Below are positions 37,937 to 52,832 of a DNA stretch of 64,000 bases, in pieces. How positions within the stretch are numbered: the first letter of the stretch is position 1; every line of letters starts with the position of its first letter. The translations under genes and the position numbers were made by a program. This DNA is from Hydrogenophaga borbori (GTDB taxonomy: Bacteria > Pseudomonadota > Gammaproteobacteria > Burkholderiales > Burkholderiaceae_C), in the NCBI RefSeq assembly GCF_003417535.1, contig NZ_QVLS01000003.1, positions 536,391 to 600,390 on the forward strand, given 5' to 3'. The notes under the pieces are model-generated. The model had not been told where the DNA came from and searched no databases. It saw only the letters and a program-made list of their open reading frames with translations.

Positions 37937-38443
37937 CTAGACCCGCCGGCTCACGTGGCTGCCGGCCGGGTCGCGCGCCACGGCGGGGCCTTCGTAGGCA
38001 TCGAGCGATTTCGAACGCGCCGCGCTCGCGGCCTCCTGCGCGCGCGCCGCGTCGGCCTCGCGCTGCAGCGCCTGCTCCACCACGGTGGCGCTGGCATCCC
38101 AGACCTGGCGCAGGGTCTGGCGCAGTTGTTCGACGGTGTCGCGCTGCGCCTCCTGGCGCTGGCGCGCACGCTCCAGCTCCTGGGCACGCAGCTGCGTCTC
38201 GACCTCGCGCTTGAGGGCCAGTTCGGCGGCCTGTCGCACCGGCTCGCCGGGCGCGGTGTCCACGGCCGGCGCGCGCGCCGAGGCCTGGGGCGGCTGGCGA
38301 CCAGGCCCCCGCTCCAGGCTGGCCTGGGTGTCGCGCGCGGCCGGCGCCGACGGCGCCACCGCCACCACGGCGGGCACCGAGGCGGCCACCGGCGCGGCCG
38401 TGCTGGACCAGGAAACGGAAGAAGTCGGTTGGGACGGGATCAT
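37937..38443 (-). CDS. Unrecognised protein expressed from a sigma-28 promoter
   Basis: A 168-residue protein with no recognised family. The first 65 residues are Ser/Ala/Pro/Val-rich and disordered without a Sec signal. Residues about 68-140 form a long Gln/Arg/Glu/Ala-rich coiled coil (RDTVEQLRQTLRQVW), and the tail is short and polar. The ATG at 38443 is preferred because GGGGGTG lies upstream. A near-consensus FliA promoter (38526-38500) precedes it, so it should be made with flagellin. It may be a late flagellar export substrate or motility regulator. Confidence 0.75.
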   Translation of the reverse strand: MIPSQPTSSVSWSSTAAPVAASVPAVVAVAPSAPAARDTQASLERGPGRQPPQASARAPAVDTAPGEPVRQAAELALKREVETQLRAQELERARQRQEAQRDTVEQLRQTLRQVWDASATVVEQALQREADAARAQEAASAARSKSLDAYEGPAVARDPAGSHVSRRV

Positions 38444-38499
38444 GGGCACCCCCAATGATTCGGTCGCCGGGCGCAGACAAGCCCGGCGTTCTGAACACC

Positions 38500-38526
38500 C
38501 TATCGGCGGAATTGGGGGTGACTTGA
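38500..38526 (-). promoter_or_regulatory. Sigma-28 (FliA) promoter for the unknown gene at 37937-38443
   Basis: On the reverse strand TCAA (38526-38523), 15 bp, then GCCGATAG (38507-38500). The -10 differs from GCCGATAA in only the last base and the spacing is exact. The ATG is 57 bp downstream. Confidence 0.82.
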
Positions 38527-38578
38527 GGGGCTTTTCGAGCGATCGGCCGCGCCGCGACAGGCGGTGCGCGGCCCGGCC

Positions 38579-39013
38579 TCAGCCCTCGACCCGCACCACG
38601 GTGACCGGCACGCGCGCGTTCTGCACCAGGTCCAGCGTGACCGAGCCCAGCACGCGGTCGGCCAGGCCCGGCGCGCCGGCACCCACCACGATGGCGTCCA
38701 CGCCGTGGCGCTCGGCCAGGTCCAACAGGGCCGGCCCCACGTCGCCCTGGTGCACCACTTCCACGTCCACGGCCACGCCGGCCGCCCCCAGCAGTTGCTG
38801 CGCGGGCTTGATCAGGTCGCGCCCGGCCTCCTCGGCCACGCGGTCCAGCACACCGGGGTCACGCGCCACCACCATTTCGTACAGGTTGGCGCCGGCCTGC
38901 ACATTGGCCAGCACGCAGCGCGCGCGCAGGCCCCGGCCCACCAGCAACAGCACATGGCGCACGGCCGCCATGGCAGCGGGCGAACCGTCGATGGGGATGA
39001 GGATGCGCAGCAT
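38579..39013 (-). CDS. Universal stress protein (UspA family)
   Basis: A 144-residue UspA-type domain. It has MLRILIPIDGSPAAMAA at the start, GVDAIVVGAGAPG (Walker-like G-x2-G) and a C-terminal VTLDLVQNARVPVTVV. These proteins bind ATP or act as stress factors. It follows the single receiver gene by about 30 bp and may be read with it. Confidence 0.93.
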   Translation of the reverse strand: MLRILIPIDGSPAAMAAVRHVLLLVGRGLRARCVLANVQAGANLYEMVVARDPGVLDRVAEEAGRDLIKPAQQLLGAAGVAVDVEVVHQGDVGPALLDLAERHGVDAIVVGAGAPGLADRVLGSVTLDLVQNARVPVTVVRVEG

Positions 39014-39042
39014 GACCGTCTCCTTGCTGGCGCCGGCCGGCC

Positions 39043-39489
39043 TCAGGGCCGGTAGGGGCGCTCGTTGAATACGCACCAGTACAGCTCGATGTGCCCGGCG
39101 ACCTCGATGAACTTGTTGAAGCTGACCGGCTTCTCGATGTAAGAGTTCACGCCCAGATCGTAGGCCTTCCCGAGGTCGCGGTCATCCCGCGAGGACGTGA
39201 GCACCACCACCGGGATGCGGCGCGCCAGTTCGTGCCGCTTGAAGGCCTGCAGCACCTCCAGGCCGGTCATGCGCGGCAGGTTGATGTCGAGCAGCATGAC
39301 CGCGGGCATGGACTCGCCGGCCTCCCAGCGCGGCAGCCAGGCCAGCGCCTCCTCGCCGTCGCGCGCCACCTGGATCTGGTTGGCGAACTGGCGCTTGCTG
39401 AAGGCGCGCAGCGTGAGGTCCAGGTCCATGGGGTTGTCCTCGACCAGCAGGATGGGCGGCAGGGGACCCGGGCGTTGAGCGGTGTTCAT
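39043..39489 (-). CDS. Single-domain response regulator (Rcp1 type)
   Basis: A 148-residue receiver with acidic E-D at 17-18 (LVEDNP), phospho-acceptor in MLLDINLPRMTG and K in YIEKPVSFNKF. Long beta-alpha loops (RDDRDLGKAYDLG) are as in Rcp1-type regulators that pair with phytochrome-like PAS kinases. It overlaps the PAS kinase by 4 bp and is its likely receiver. There is no output domain. Confidence 0.93.
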   Translation of the reverse strand: MNTAQRPGPLPPILLVEDNPMDLDLTLRAFSKRQFANQIQVARDGEEALAWLPRWEAGESMPAVMLLDINLPRMTGLEVLQAFKRHELARRIPVVVLTSSRDDRDLGKAYDLGVNSYIEKPVSFNKFIEVAGHIELYWCVFNERPYRP

Positions 39490-42134
39490 GCGGGGAACTC
39501 CAGGAAAAAGGTGGTGCCCTGGCCAGGCACGCTCTCGGCCCAGACGCGGCCGCCCATGCGCTGCACGGCCTTGGCCACCAGGGCCAGGCCGACGCCGGTG
39601 CCCGGGTAGTCCTCGGCGCGCTGCAGGCGCTGGAAGATGCCGAAGATGCGGTCGTGGTACTTCATATCGAAGCCCACCCCGTGGTCGCGCACCCAGAGCC
39701 GGTGGCCGCCCTCCACGGGGCTGGCGCCGAGCTCGATGCGCGGCGGCTGGCCGGCGCGCGCGAACTTCAGCGCGTTGCCCACCAGGTTGCGCAGCACCAC
39801 GGCCATGCCCTCGCGGTCCAGGCGAAGGCTCAAGGGTGGCAGGGCCAGCCGCACCTCGGCGCGGCTGCGTTCGATGTCGGCACCGAACTCGTCGAGCACG
39901 CGCCGCACCGTGGCCTCCAGGTCCAGCGGCTGCGGGTCCATGGCGCGGCGTTCCATGCGCGAGTAATCCAGCAGGTCGTTGATGAGCTCGCTCATCTGCT
40001 GCACGCCGCGGCGAATGCGCCGCACAAAGCCACGCTCTTCCTCGTTCAGCCGCTGGCCGGCCTCTTCCTCCAGCAGCTGGCTGTAGCCGTCGATGCCGCG
40101 CAGCGGCGCCTTGAGGTCGTGCGAGACGGTGTAGGTGAAGGCCTCGAGTTCGCGGTTGGCCGCGCTGAGCTGCTCGGTGCGCTCGCGCACGCGGTGCTCC
40201 AGCTCGGCGTTGGTGCGCTGCAGGTCGAGCTGGGCCCGCTTGAGGGCGGTGATGTCCAGCAGCGTGCCCGAGTAGCGCCAGCCGCCCTCGGGCGCGCGGT
40301 GGCGCGCCACGCTGGCGCGGAACCAGCGCTCCTCGCCAAGCCCGGGGTGGCGGCGGAACTCGGCGTGGGCCACGCCGTCGCCCTCCGCCGGCGATTGCAT
40401 GAAGCCGCGCACCCGGTCGCGGTCCTCGGGGTGCATGCAGTCCAGGTAGGCGTCCAGCGTGGGCACCGGGCCCAGTGCCGGATCGCGCCCGATGTTGCGG
40501 AACATCTGCTCCGACCACCACACGCGGCCATCGGACATGTCGAAACGCCAGCTGCCCAGGCCGGCCAGGCCCTCGGCCTGTTCCAGCAGGCCCTTCTGCT
40601 CGCTCAGCGCCTCGCTGGCGCGCAGCCGGCCGGTCACGTCCTGGACGGTGGCGAACAGGCGGTGCAGCGTGCCGTCGGCCAGGCGCAGGGGGCGCACGTC
40701 GAGCTCCACGTGCACGATGCCGCCGTCGCCCCGCACGAAGCGCTTCTGCAGCTGGTAGCTGTCGATGTGGCCGGCGCGCAGGGCCTCGAACCGTTCGATA
40801 TTGCGTTCCCGATCAGGCTGCGGCGTCATCTCGGCCCAGCTCATGCGCAGCACTTCCTCGCGCGGGCGACCCAGGATTTCGCACAGGCGGTCGTTCACCT
40901 GCAGCCAGCGCTTGCTGTCGGGGTCGGAGATCGCCATGCCGATGAAGGGCAGCTCGTAGAACAGGCGCTGCACCTCGCTTTGCTCGCGCAGCGCGAGCTG
41001 GGCCTCCTTCTGCGCGGTGATGTCGAGCAGGATGCCGCTGATGCTGTCGATCGCCCCGTCGGGGCGGCGCGTGATCGAGGTGCGGTCGTCGATCCAGGCG
41101 TAGACGCCGTCGGCGCGGCGCAGCCGGTATTCCTGGCGGTACTCGTGCCGGCCGGCCGCCCAGTGCGCCGCGATCTCGGTGTTCATGCGCTCGACGTCGT
41201 CCGGGTGCACGAGGTCGTCCCAGTCGATGGCGCCGCTGAGAAGATCCTGGGCCTCGTAGCCCCATTGCGCCACGGCGCGGCTGAGGTAGGTCATCGGCCA
41301 GCCGGGCTGATTGGCCCATTCGATGACGACCACCGGGGAGCGATCAACAAGGGCATGCAGGTGCTGCAGCCGCGCCTGGTCGCTCTCCAGGCGCTCGGCC
41401 ATGCGGTCGGCGGCGGCGCCGATCAGGGCCAGCTCGTCGAAGCCCTGCAGGCCAGCGCGCGCCTGCAAGCGCCCCTCGCCCATGTCGGTGAGCGATCGGG
41501 CCAGGTGCTCGGCGCGGCGGAACCACGCAAAGTGCAGCACCAGGCCCAACGCGCCGGCCAGCGCCAGCAGCAGCAGGGTCTCGCGCAGCATCGCCTCGCG
41601 CAAGGCCGCGTGGCGCTGCGCCATCGGCACGGTGATGTCGACCAGCACCACCAGCCGGCGCCCGTTGCTCAGCGGCACCGCGCCCACCAGTTCCTGGCCG
41701 CCGACCCAGTAGCGCGGCACGATGGCCAGCGGGTCGAGCGCGCCGCGCGGCAGGGTGTCCAGGTAGAGCAGTTCGGGCCGGGCGGCGGCCACCTCGGCGA
41801 AATCGCGGCCGACGTCGGCGCGCGTGAGCGAGGCCAGCACCTTGCCGTCGGGCCGCAGCAGCCAGGCCGCGCGCATGCCCTTGTACAGGCCCAGGCCACC
41901 GACCACGCCGCGCGCGAACGACAGATTGGACGGATCGGCCTGCAGGTTCAGGCGGCTTTGTTCCACGGTGAGCCGCTCGCGCAGGCGCCGCGTCTCGGCC
42001 TCGGTCACCTCGGCCTCGACCTGGCGCATGCCGACCACGTACTTGGTGCCGGCCGTCAGCAGCGCGAACAGCGCCAGCAGCAGCGGCACCAGCCACCGGC
42101 CCTGCGGCATCCAGCGACCGGCCTGGCCGATCAT
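39486..42134 (-). CDS. PAS-domain sensor histidine kinase
   Basis: The 882-residue protein has a membrane helix at about 14-30, a periplasmic sensor domain (31-182), a second membrane helix at about 184-205, a HAMP-like linker, three PAS units (about 260-380, 385-510, 520-640), HisKA with H672 (VSHDLKAPLRG) and HATPase to 882. The C-terminus is of the phytochrome-like class that works with small receivers. Its start overlaps the substrate-binding lipoprotein stop. Confidence 0.94.
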   Translation of the reverse strand: MIGQAGRWMPQGRWLVPLLLALFALLTAGTKYVVGMRQVEAEVTEAETRRLRERLTVEQSRLNLQADPSNLSFARGVVGGLGLYKGMRAAWLLRPDGKVLASLTRADVGRDFAEVAAARPELLYLDTLPRGALDPLAIVPRYWVGGQELVGAVPLSNGRRLVVLVDITVPMAQRHAALREAMLRETLLLLALAGALGLVLHFAWFRRAEHLARSLTDMGEGRLQARAGLQGFDELALIGAAADRMAERLESDQARLQHLHALVDRSPVVVIEWANQPGWPMTYLSRAVAQWGYEAQDLLSGAIDWDDLVHPDDVERMNTEIAAHWAAGRHEYRQEYRLRRADGVYAWIDDRTSITRRPDGAIDSISGILLDITAQKEAQLALREQSEVQRLFYELPFIGMAISDPDSKRWLQVNDRLCEILGRPREEVLRMSWAEMTPQPDRERNIERFEALRAGHIDSYQLQKRFVRGDGGIVHVELDVRPLRLADGTLHRLFATVQDVTGRLRASEALSEQKGLLEQAEGLAGLGSWRFDMSDGRVWWSEQMFRNIGRDPALGPVPTLDAYLDCMHPEDRDRVRGFMQSPAEGDGVAHAEFRRHPGLGEERWFRASVARHRAPEGGWRYSGTLLDITALKRAQLDLQRTNAELEHRVRERTEQLSAANRELEAFTYTVSHDLKAPLRGIDGYSQLLEEEAGQRLNEEERGFVRRIRRGVQQMSELINDLLDYSRMERRAMDPQPLDLEATVRRVLDEFGADIERSRAEVRLALPPLSLRLDREGMAVVLRNLVGNALKFARAGQPPRIELGASPVEGGHRLWVRDHGVGFDMKYHDRIFGIFQRLQRAEDYPGTGVGLALVAKAVQRMGGRVWAESVPGQGTTFFLEFPA

Positions 42135-43132
42135 GGCTGCCTCACCACGCGCCGCAGGGCCGAGGTGTCGACCAGGTCCACCAGCAGCGGCATGCGGCGC
42201 AGCAGGCCCACGTCCATGAGCGCGCCGCCCACCGAGCGCGCCCGGGCCTCCAGCGCCACCGAGGGGCCGGTGAGCTGCTCCAGCGACACGTCCAGCGGCA
42301 TGAAGGCCACGTCCCGCAGTGCGCCCACGTACTCGAGGGTGCTCAGGCCGGTGCCGGGCGACAGCGCGGCGGCGGCGCGCGTGGCGTCGGCGTGCACCTC
42401 GGCCAGACCGGCGGCCCAGGCCCGCAGGAGCCCATCCACCGCCTCGGGCCGCGCGCGCAGCACGCTGGCGCGCACCACCATCACGTCGACCACCTCGCCC
42501 GGGATGGCGCGGCTGCTGAAGATGGGCCGGTACCCCGCGGCGATCAGCGCGCCCGACAGCGGGGCATGGCTCACCGCCGCCGCCACGCGGCCGTCGCGCA
42601 GGGCGTCCAGGTGGGCGTTGGCCTCCAGATTGACCACCCGGACCTCGGCGCGCGTGAGCCCGGTCTTGCCCAGCATGCGCTGCAGCATGAAGGCCCCCAC
42701 CGAGGTGTCCTCCACGGCCACCATCTCGCCGCGCAGGTCGCGCGGCGACTCGATGTCGCGCCGCGCCACCACCACGTCAGCGCCCTGCGAGGCATTGAGC
42801 AGGGCCACGATGCGCAGGTCCACGCCGGCGTCCACCAGGCGCAGGGTTTCGTCCAGCGTGAGCGCGGCCGCGTCGAGCAGGCCGTTGTTGAGCGCGCGCT
42901 GGACCTCCGAACCCGAGGCCAGCTCCACCACCTTGACACGACCCGGGTCCACCAGGCCCCGCTCGCTCGCGAGCACCAGCGGATCGGCGCCCACGCGCAT
43001 GTTCGTGCCCACGGCCAGGGGGGGCTGGGGAACCTCCATGCACCCCGCCAGCAGCAGGAGAACGGCGCAGCCAGCGGCGCGCCCCATGCGCGCCAGCCAG
43101 GTTTTCGTGTGTCGGCCACCCTGATCGTTCAT
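42131..43132 (-). CDS. Substrate-binding lipoprotein (SsuA/NMT1-like)
   Basis: A 333-residue protein with lipobox LLAGC (Cys at 31). The fold is a type 2 periplasmic binding protein: VGADPLVLASERGLVD, VVELASGSEVQRALNNGLLD and VAVEDTSVGAFMLQRML. No ABC permease or ATPase is near. It overlaps the PAS kinase by 4 bp, so it probably presents a ligand to that sensor and not to a transporter. A weak sigma-28-like site lies upstream (43157-43183). Confidence 0.85.
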   Translation of the reverse strand: MNDQGGRHTKTWLARMGRAAGCAVLLLLAGCMEVPQPPLAVGTNMRVGADPLVLASERGLVDPGRVKVVELASGSEVQRALNNGLLDAAALTLDETLRLVDAGVDLRIVALLNASQGADVVVARRDIESPRDLRGEMVAVEDTSVGAFMLQRMLGKTGLTRAEVRVVNLEANAHLDALRDGRVAAAVSHAPLSGALIAAGYRPIFSSRAIPGEVVDVMVVRASVLRARPEAVDGLLRAWAAGLAEVHADATRAAAALSPGTGLSTLEYVGALRDVAFMPLDVSLEQLTGPSVALEARARSVGGALMDVGLLRRMPLLVDLVDTSALRRVVRQP

Positions 43133-43156
43133 GCCCCGCTTCCGTATCAGCCCGCA

Positions 43157-43183
43157 TTGTCGGCCGGGCCTGTCACTTTCTGA
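43157..43183 (-). promoter_or_regulatory. Possible sigma-28 promoter for lipoprotein-kinase unit
   Basis: Reverse strand TCAG (43183-43180), 15 bp, then GCCGACAA (43164-43157). The -10 is 7 of 8, but the -35 is only 2 of 4, so this is a weak call. The start codon is 25 bp from the -10. Confidence 0.35.
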
Positions 43184-43262
43184 AACAAATCTCGCTGGGG
43201 AAGCCGCGCAGGCGTCGCGGGCGCCCGACGCGAGTACTTTCCACCGACGCCCCCGACCCTGG

Positions 43263-44440
43263 TCAGTCCGGCGGCAGCGGCAACAGCACCTCGAACACCG
43301 CGCCCTGGCCCGCGTTCGGTCGCACGGCGATCGAGCCGCCGTGGGCCTCGGCGACCTGGCGGGCCACCGCCAGCCCGAGGCCGGTGCCCTCGTACTCGCT
43401 CTTGAGGTTCAGGCGCTGGAAGGGCTGGAACAGGCGGCCCGCGTGCTCGGGCGCGATGCCGATGCCGTTGTCGCCGACCGAGACCTTCACGCGGCCGTCC
43501 GACAGGCAGGCGCTCACGCTCACCCGGGGCGCGCGGTTGCGCGGCACGAACTTCAGCGCGTTGGTCAGCAGGTTCTGGAACAGCAGCGACAGCAGGCTGG
43601 CGTGGCCCGGCACCACGGGCAGCGGGTCGATGTGGAGCTCGGCGCCGGTCTCGGCGATGCGCGCGGCCAGGGCGTCGCGCAGCTCGGCCATCACGCGGTC
43701 CAGCGGCACCAGGGTGGGCTCGTCGGTCTCGCCGGCCTGCAGGCGCGCGTAGCGCACCACATCGTCAAGCAGGGTGCGCATGCGTGCGCTGGCGCGCAGC
43801 ACCAGGCGCATGTAGCGCTGCGCCTCCGGCGGCAGCTGGGCGCTGTGGTCCTCGTCGATCAGGCCCACGAACTGGGCGATGGTGTTGAGCGGCTCGCGCA
43901 GGTCGTGCGAGGCGATGCGCACGAACTGCACCAGGCTGTCGTTGGCCTGGCGCAGCTCGTCGGCGGTGCGCTGCAGGCTGGCGTGGCTTTCGCGCAGCTC
44001 CACCATCGCCACCGCGAGGTTCTGGCGATCGGCGGCCGACATCTGCCTGAGCTGGTCGTTGGCCTGCTTCAGGCGCAGCTGGGTGCGCACGCGCGCCTGC
44101 ACCACCGGTGGGTGGATGGGCTTGGCGATGAAGTCGGCCGCACCGCGCTCCAGGCCTGCCTGCTCGAAATCGGCCTCGGCGTGGCTGGTGACCATGATCA
44201 CCGGCAGGTCGACCAGCGCCGGGTTGGCCTTGATCGCGTCGAGCACGTCGAAGCCCGAGAGGCCGGGCATCTGGGCGTCCAGCAGCACGATGTCGGGCAC
44301 GGCGCTGGCGATGCGCTCGAGCGCGTCCTGCCCATGCATGGCGAAGCGCAGCCGGCCCAGGGGCCGCAGCGCCTTGGCCAGCACCTGCACCATGCCGGGG
44401 TCGTCGTCGACGATCAGGATGTCGGGCAGCGCGGCGTCGT

Positions 44441-44444
<4 letters not shown>
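43263..44444 (-). CDS. Receiver-histidine kinase
   Basis: The 393-residue protein has a receiver (D56 in IVLLDAQMPGLSG), a coiled linker (120-175), HisKA with H180 (IASHDLREPLNTIA) and HATPase ending in GLGLAVARQVAEAHGG. It is soluble, with no sensor of its own, and is overlapped by 4 bp with the giant hybrid kinase upstream, which probably phosphorylates its receiver. Confidence 0.94.
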
Positions 44445-50764
<6,320 letters not shown>

Positions 50765-50959
50765 GGGCCCTGTTGCGCGAGCCGCCCGCGTGAGGACCCG
50801 GCGGGCCCTGGCGCTGGCGGCAGCGGTGTTGTCAGCCTGCGGCGCCCACGCGGGCGGCGCACGCGAAGCATGCTAACGAGGGATGTCGGCGCCCGGCGTG
50901 CGAAATGAAGGGATTCCCCGGGGCAATTCGCCCGGCGGCACCCCCGGCCGGCCGCGGGC

Positions 50960-51349
50960 TCAGGCGGCGACGTCCTGCAGCACGGCCGCCGCTTCGGCCT
51001 TGCCCAGCGGCTTGGTGAGGTAGCCCTTGACGCTGTGGAAACCGCCGGCGCGCGCGCGGTCGGCCGGATCGGAGGAGGACGAGAGCATGGCCACCACGGC
51101 ACTGCCCCGGTGCGCGGGCGGCAGGGCCTCGAAGGCCTCCAGGAAGGCGAAACCGTCCATCACGGGCATGTTGATGTCCAGCAGGATCAGGTCGACGCCA
51201 TGGTCGGGCGAGGCGGCCAGGTGGTCCAGCGCGTCCTGCGCGCGCTCGAAGCCCAGCACCTCGCACGGCACGCCGCAGCGCTGCAGCGCCAGCCGGGTGA
51301 ACAGCAGATCGCTGTCGCTGTCGTCGACCATCATCACGCGGCGGGGCAT
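50960..51349 (-). CDS. Single-domain response regulator
   Basis: A 129-residue receiver with MMVDDSDSD, phospho-acceptor in LILLDINMPVMDG and GYLTKPLGK. The ATG at 51349 is chosen because TTGGAGA lies upstream; a GTG at 51367 adds 6 residues. There is no output domain, so it may relay or sink phosphate from the large kinase encoded next to it. Confidence 0.92.
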   Translation of the reverse strand: MPRRVMMVDDSDSDLLFTRLALQRCGVPCEVLGFERAQDALDHLAASPDHGVDLILLDINMPVMDGFAFLEAFEALPPAHRGSAVVAMLSSSSDPADRARAGGFHSVKGYLTKPLGKAEAAAVLQDVAA

Positions 51350-51549
51350 CGAATCTCCAAGGGGCACGAACGGGAAACAAGCGCAACTGTAAGCGCCGCG
51401 TCAGGGCGCACACAATGCATCGCCCGAACACCCCAGTGGATCGGGAGGTCGGGATGGCGCGCCACGCGCGGCCCGGCCCGCCGCGGGGGCTCAGGGCGCC
51501 GTGGCGTCGGCGCACCGCCATGTGAGCGCCCGCTTTCCGCTCGGCCACA

Positions 51550-52731
51550 TCAGCGGGCGGCGACCACGGGCGCAGGGTCCGCCGCGTCGCGCCCGGCGGG
51601 CCGGGGCCTCGCGGGGGCGCGCCGCAGAATGCCGGCCAGGATCTGCGGCACCTCGTACAAGGCGCGGTTGTGGTGGCCGCGCACGCGCTCGCGCCAGGCG
51701 GGCAGGTCGGCCAGCAGCTCGTCCACGGCCGGCGCCAGGCCGGCGGCGCGGCGGTAGACCAGGCCCACGCCCTGCTCGCGGATCCAGGTGGCGTTGTAGC
51801 GCTCCTGCGGCATGGTCCAGGCGTTGTCGGAAACGACCACCGGCAGGCCGCGCTGCAGGGCCTCGCTCACGCTGCCGGGGCCGGGCTTGCCGATGAAGAA
51901 GTCGGCCAGGTCCATGTAGCGCGTCACCTCGGGGGTGAAGCCCACGATGTGGCGCGGCGCGCGCGCCGGCAGCCCGGCCAGGGCCCGCGCCAGGGCCTGG
52001 TTGTGGCCGCACATCAGGATCAGCGGCACGTCCGGCAGGCGCCGCGCGATGCCCAGCATGGCGCGCGAGCCGTGGCCGCCGAACAGCACCAGGCCGGTCG
52101 GCTGGTGCGGGTCCAGGCCCAGGCGCGCGCGTTCGGCCGCGCGGTCGGCCACCGGCGGGCCGTAGAAGCCGGGGCGCAGGATCATGCCGCTGGTGGCGTG
52201 CACGCGCGACGGCGCATGGCCGGCCGCCAGGGCCTGGGCCCGTGCGCGCGGCGTGCCGCAGATGAAGTGCTGCGGCTGGCCGCGCTCGATCCAGAAGCGC
52301 GGCGGGTGGTCGGCCAGGTCGGTGAGCACGGTGGCGTAGGGCACGCCGGGGCGCGCCTGCGCCAGGCTGTGGTAGAGCGCGCGGTTGAAGTTGGGGATGA
52401 GCGAGACCACCAGATCGGGCTGGGTGGCGGCCCAATGCGCGCGCAGCCTGCGCACCAGTGTCGGGTGGGCCAGGCGGATCACGGCCTGCAGCAACTTCAG
52501 TTCCTGCGCCATGCCCAGGGTCCAGCCGCGCGCAAGGCGGCGGTTGTACCAGTCCTCGGGCGCGCTGCCGGTGAGGCGGCGAAAGCTCTGCGAGGGGTCC
52601 AGCACCTCGAACAGGTTGACCAGGCGCACGGTCCAGGGCAGCTGCAGTTCGTTCAGCACGCCCTGCAGGGCGAGGGCGGAGGCGCGGTGGCCGCCGCCGG
52701 CGTTGAAATAGATGAGATCGACCTGGGTCAT
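51550..52731 (-). CDS. GT28-like diacylglycerol/undecaprenyl glycosyltransferase
   Basis: The 393-residue protein has an N-terminal NAGGGHRASALALQ motif, typical of the MGDG synthase/processive diacylglycerol glycosyltransferase group. A C-terminal nucleotide-sugar site has DFFIGKPGPGSVSEALQRGLP. It may glycosylate a membrane lipid. The family call is firm, but the acceptor lipid is not defined. Confidence 0.88.
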   Translation of the reverse strand: MTQVDLIYFNAGGGHRASALALQGVLNELQLPWTVRLVNLFEVLDPSQSFRRLTGSAPEDWYNRRLARGWTLGMAQELKLLQAVIRLAHPTLVRRLRAHWAATQPDLVVSLIPNFNRALYHSLAQARPGVPYATVLTDLADHPPRFWIERGQPQHFICGTPRARAQALAAGHAPSRVHATSGMILRPGFYGPPVADRAAERARLGLDPHQPTGLVLFGGHGSRAMLGIARRLPDVPLILMCGHNQALARALAGLPARAPRHIVGFTPEVTRYMDLADFFIGKPGPGSVSEALQRGLPVVVSDNAWTMPQERYNATWIREQGVGLVYRRAAGLAPAVDELLADLPAWRERVRGHHNRALYEVPQILAGILRRAPARPRPAGRDAADPAPVVAAR

Positions 52732-52832
52732 GGGCCTGCCGCGCGTGGTGGCGAAGCGAACAGGCTATGAAGGTCAGGCGACAGCGGCGTGACGTCCTGG
52801 CGGCGCCACGGTGACGGCCGTGGCCGGGGCGT

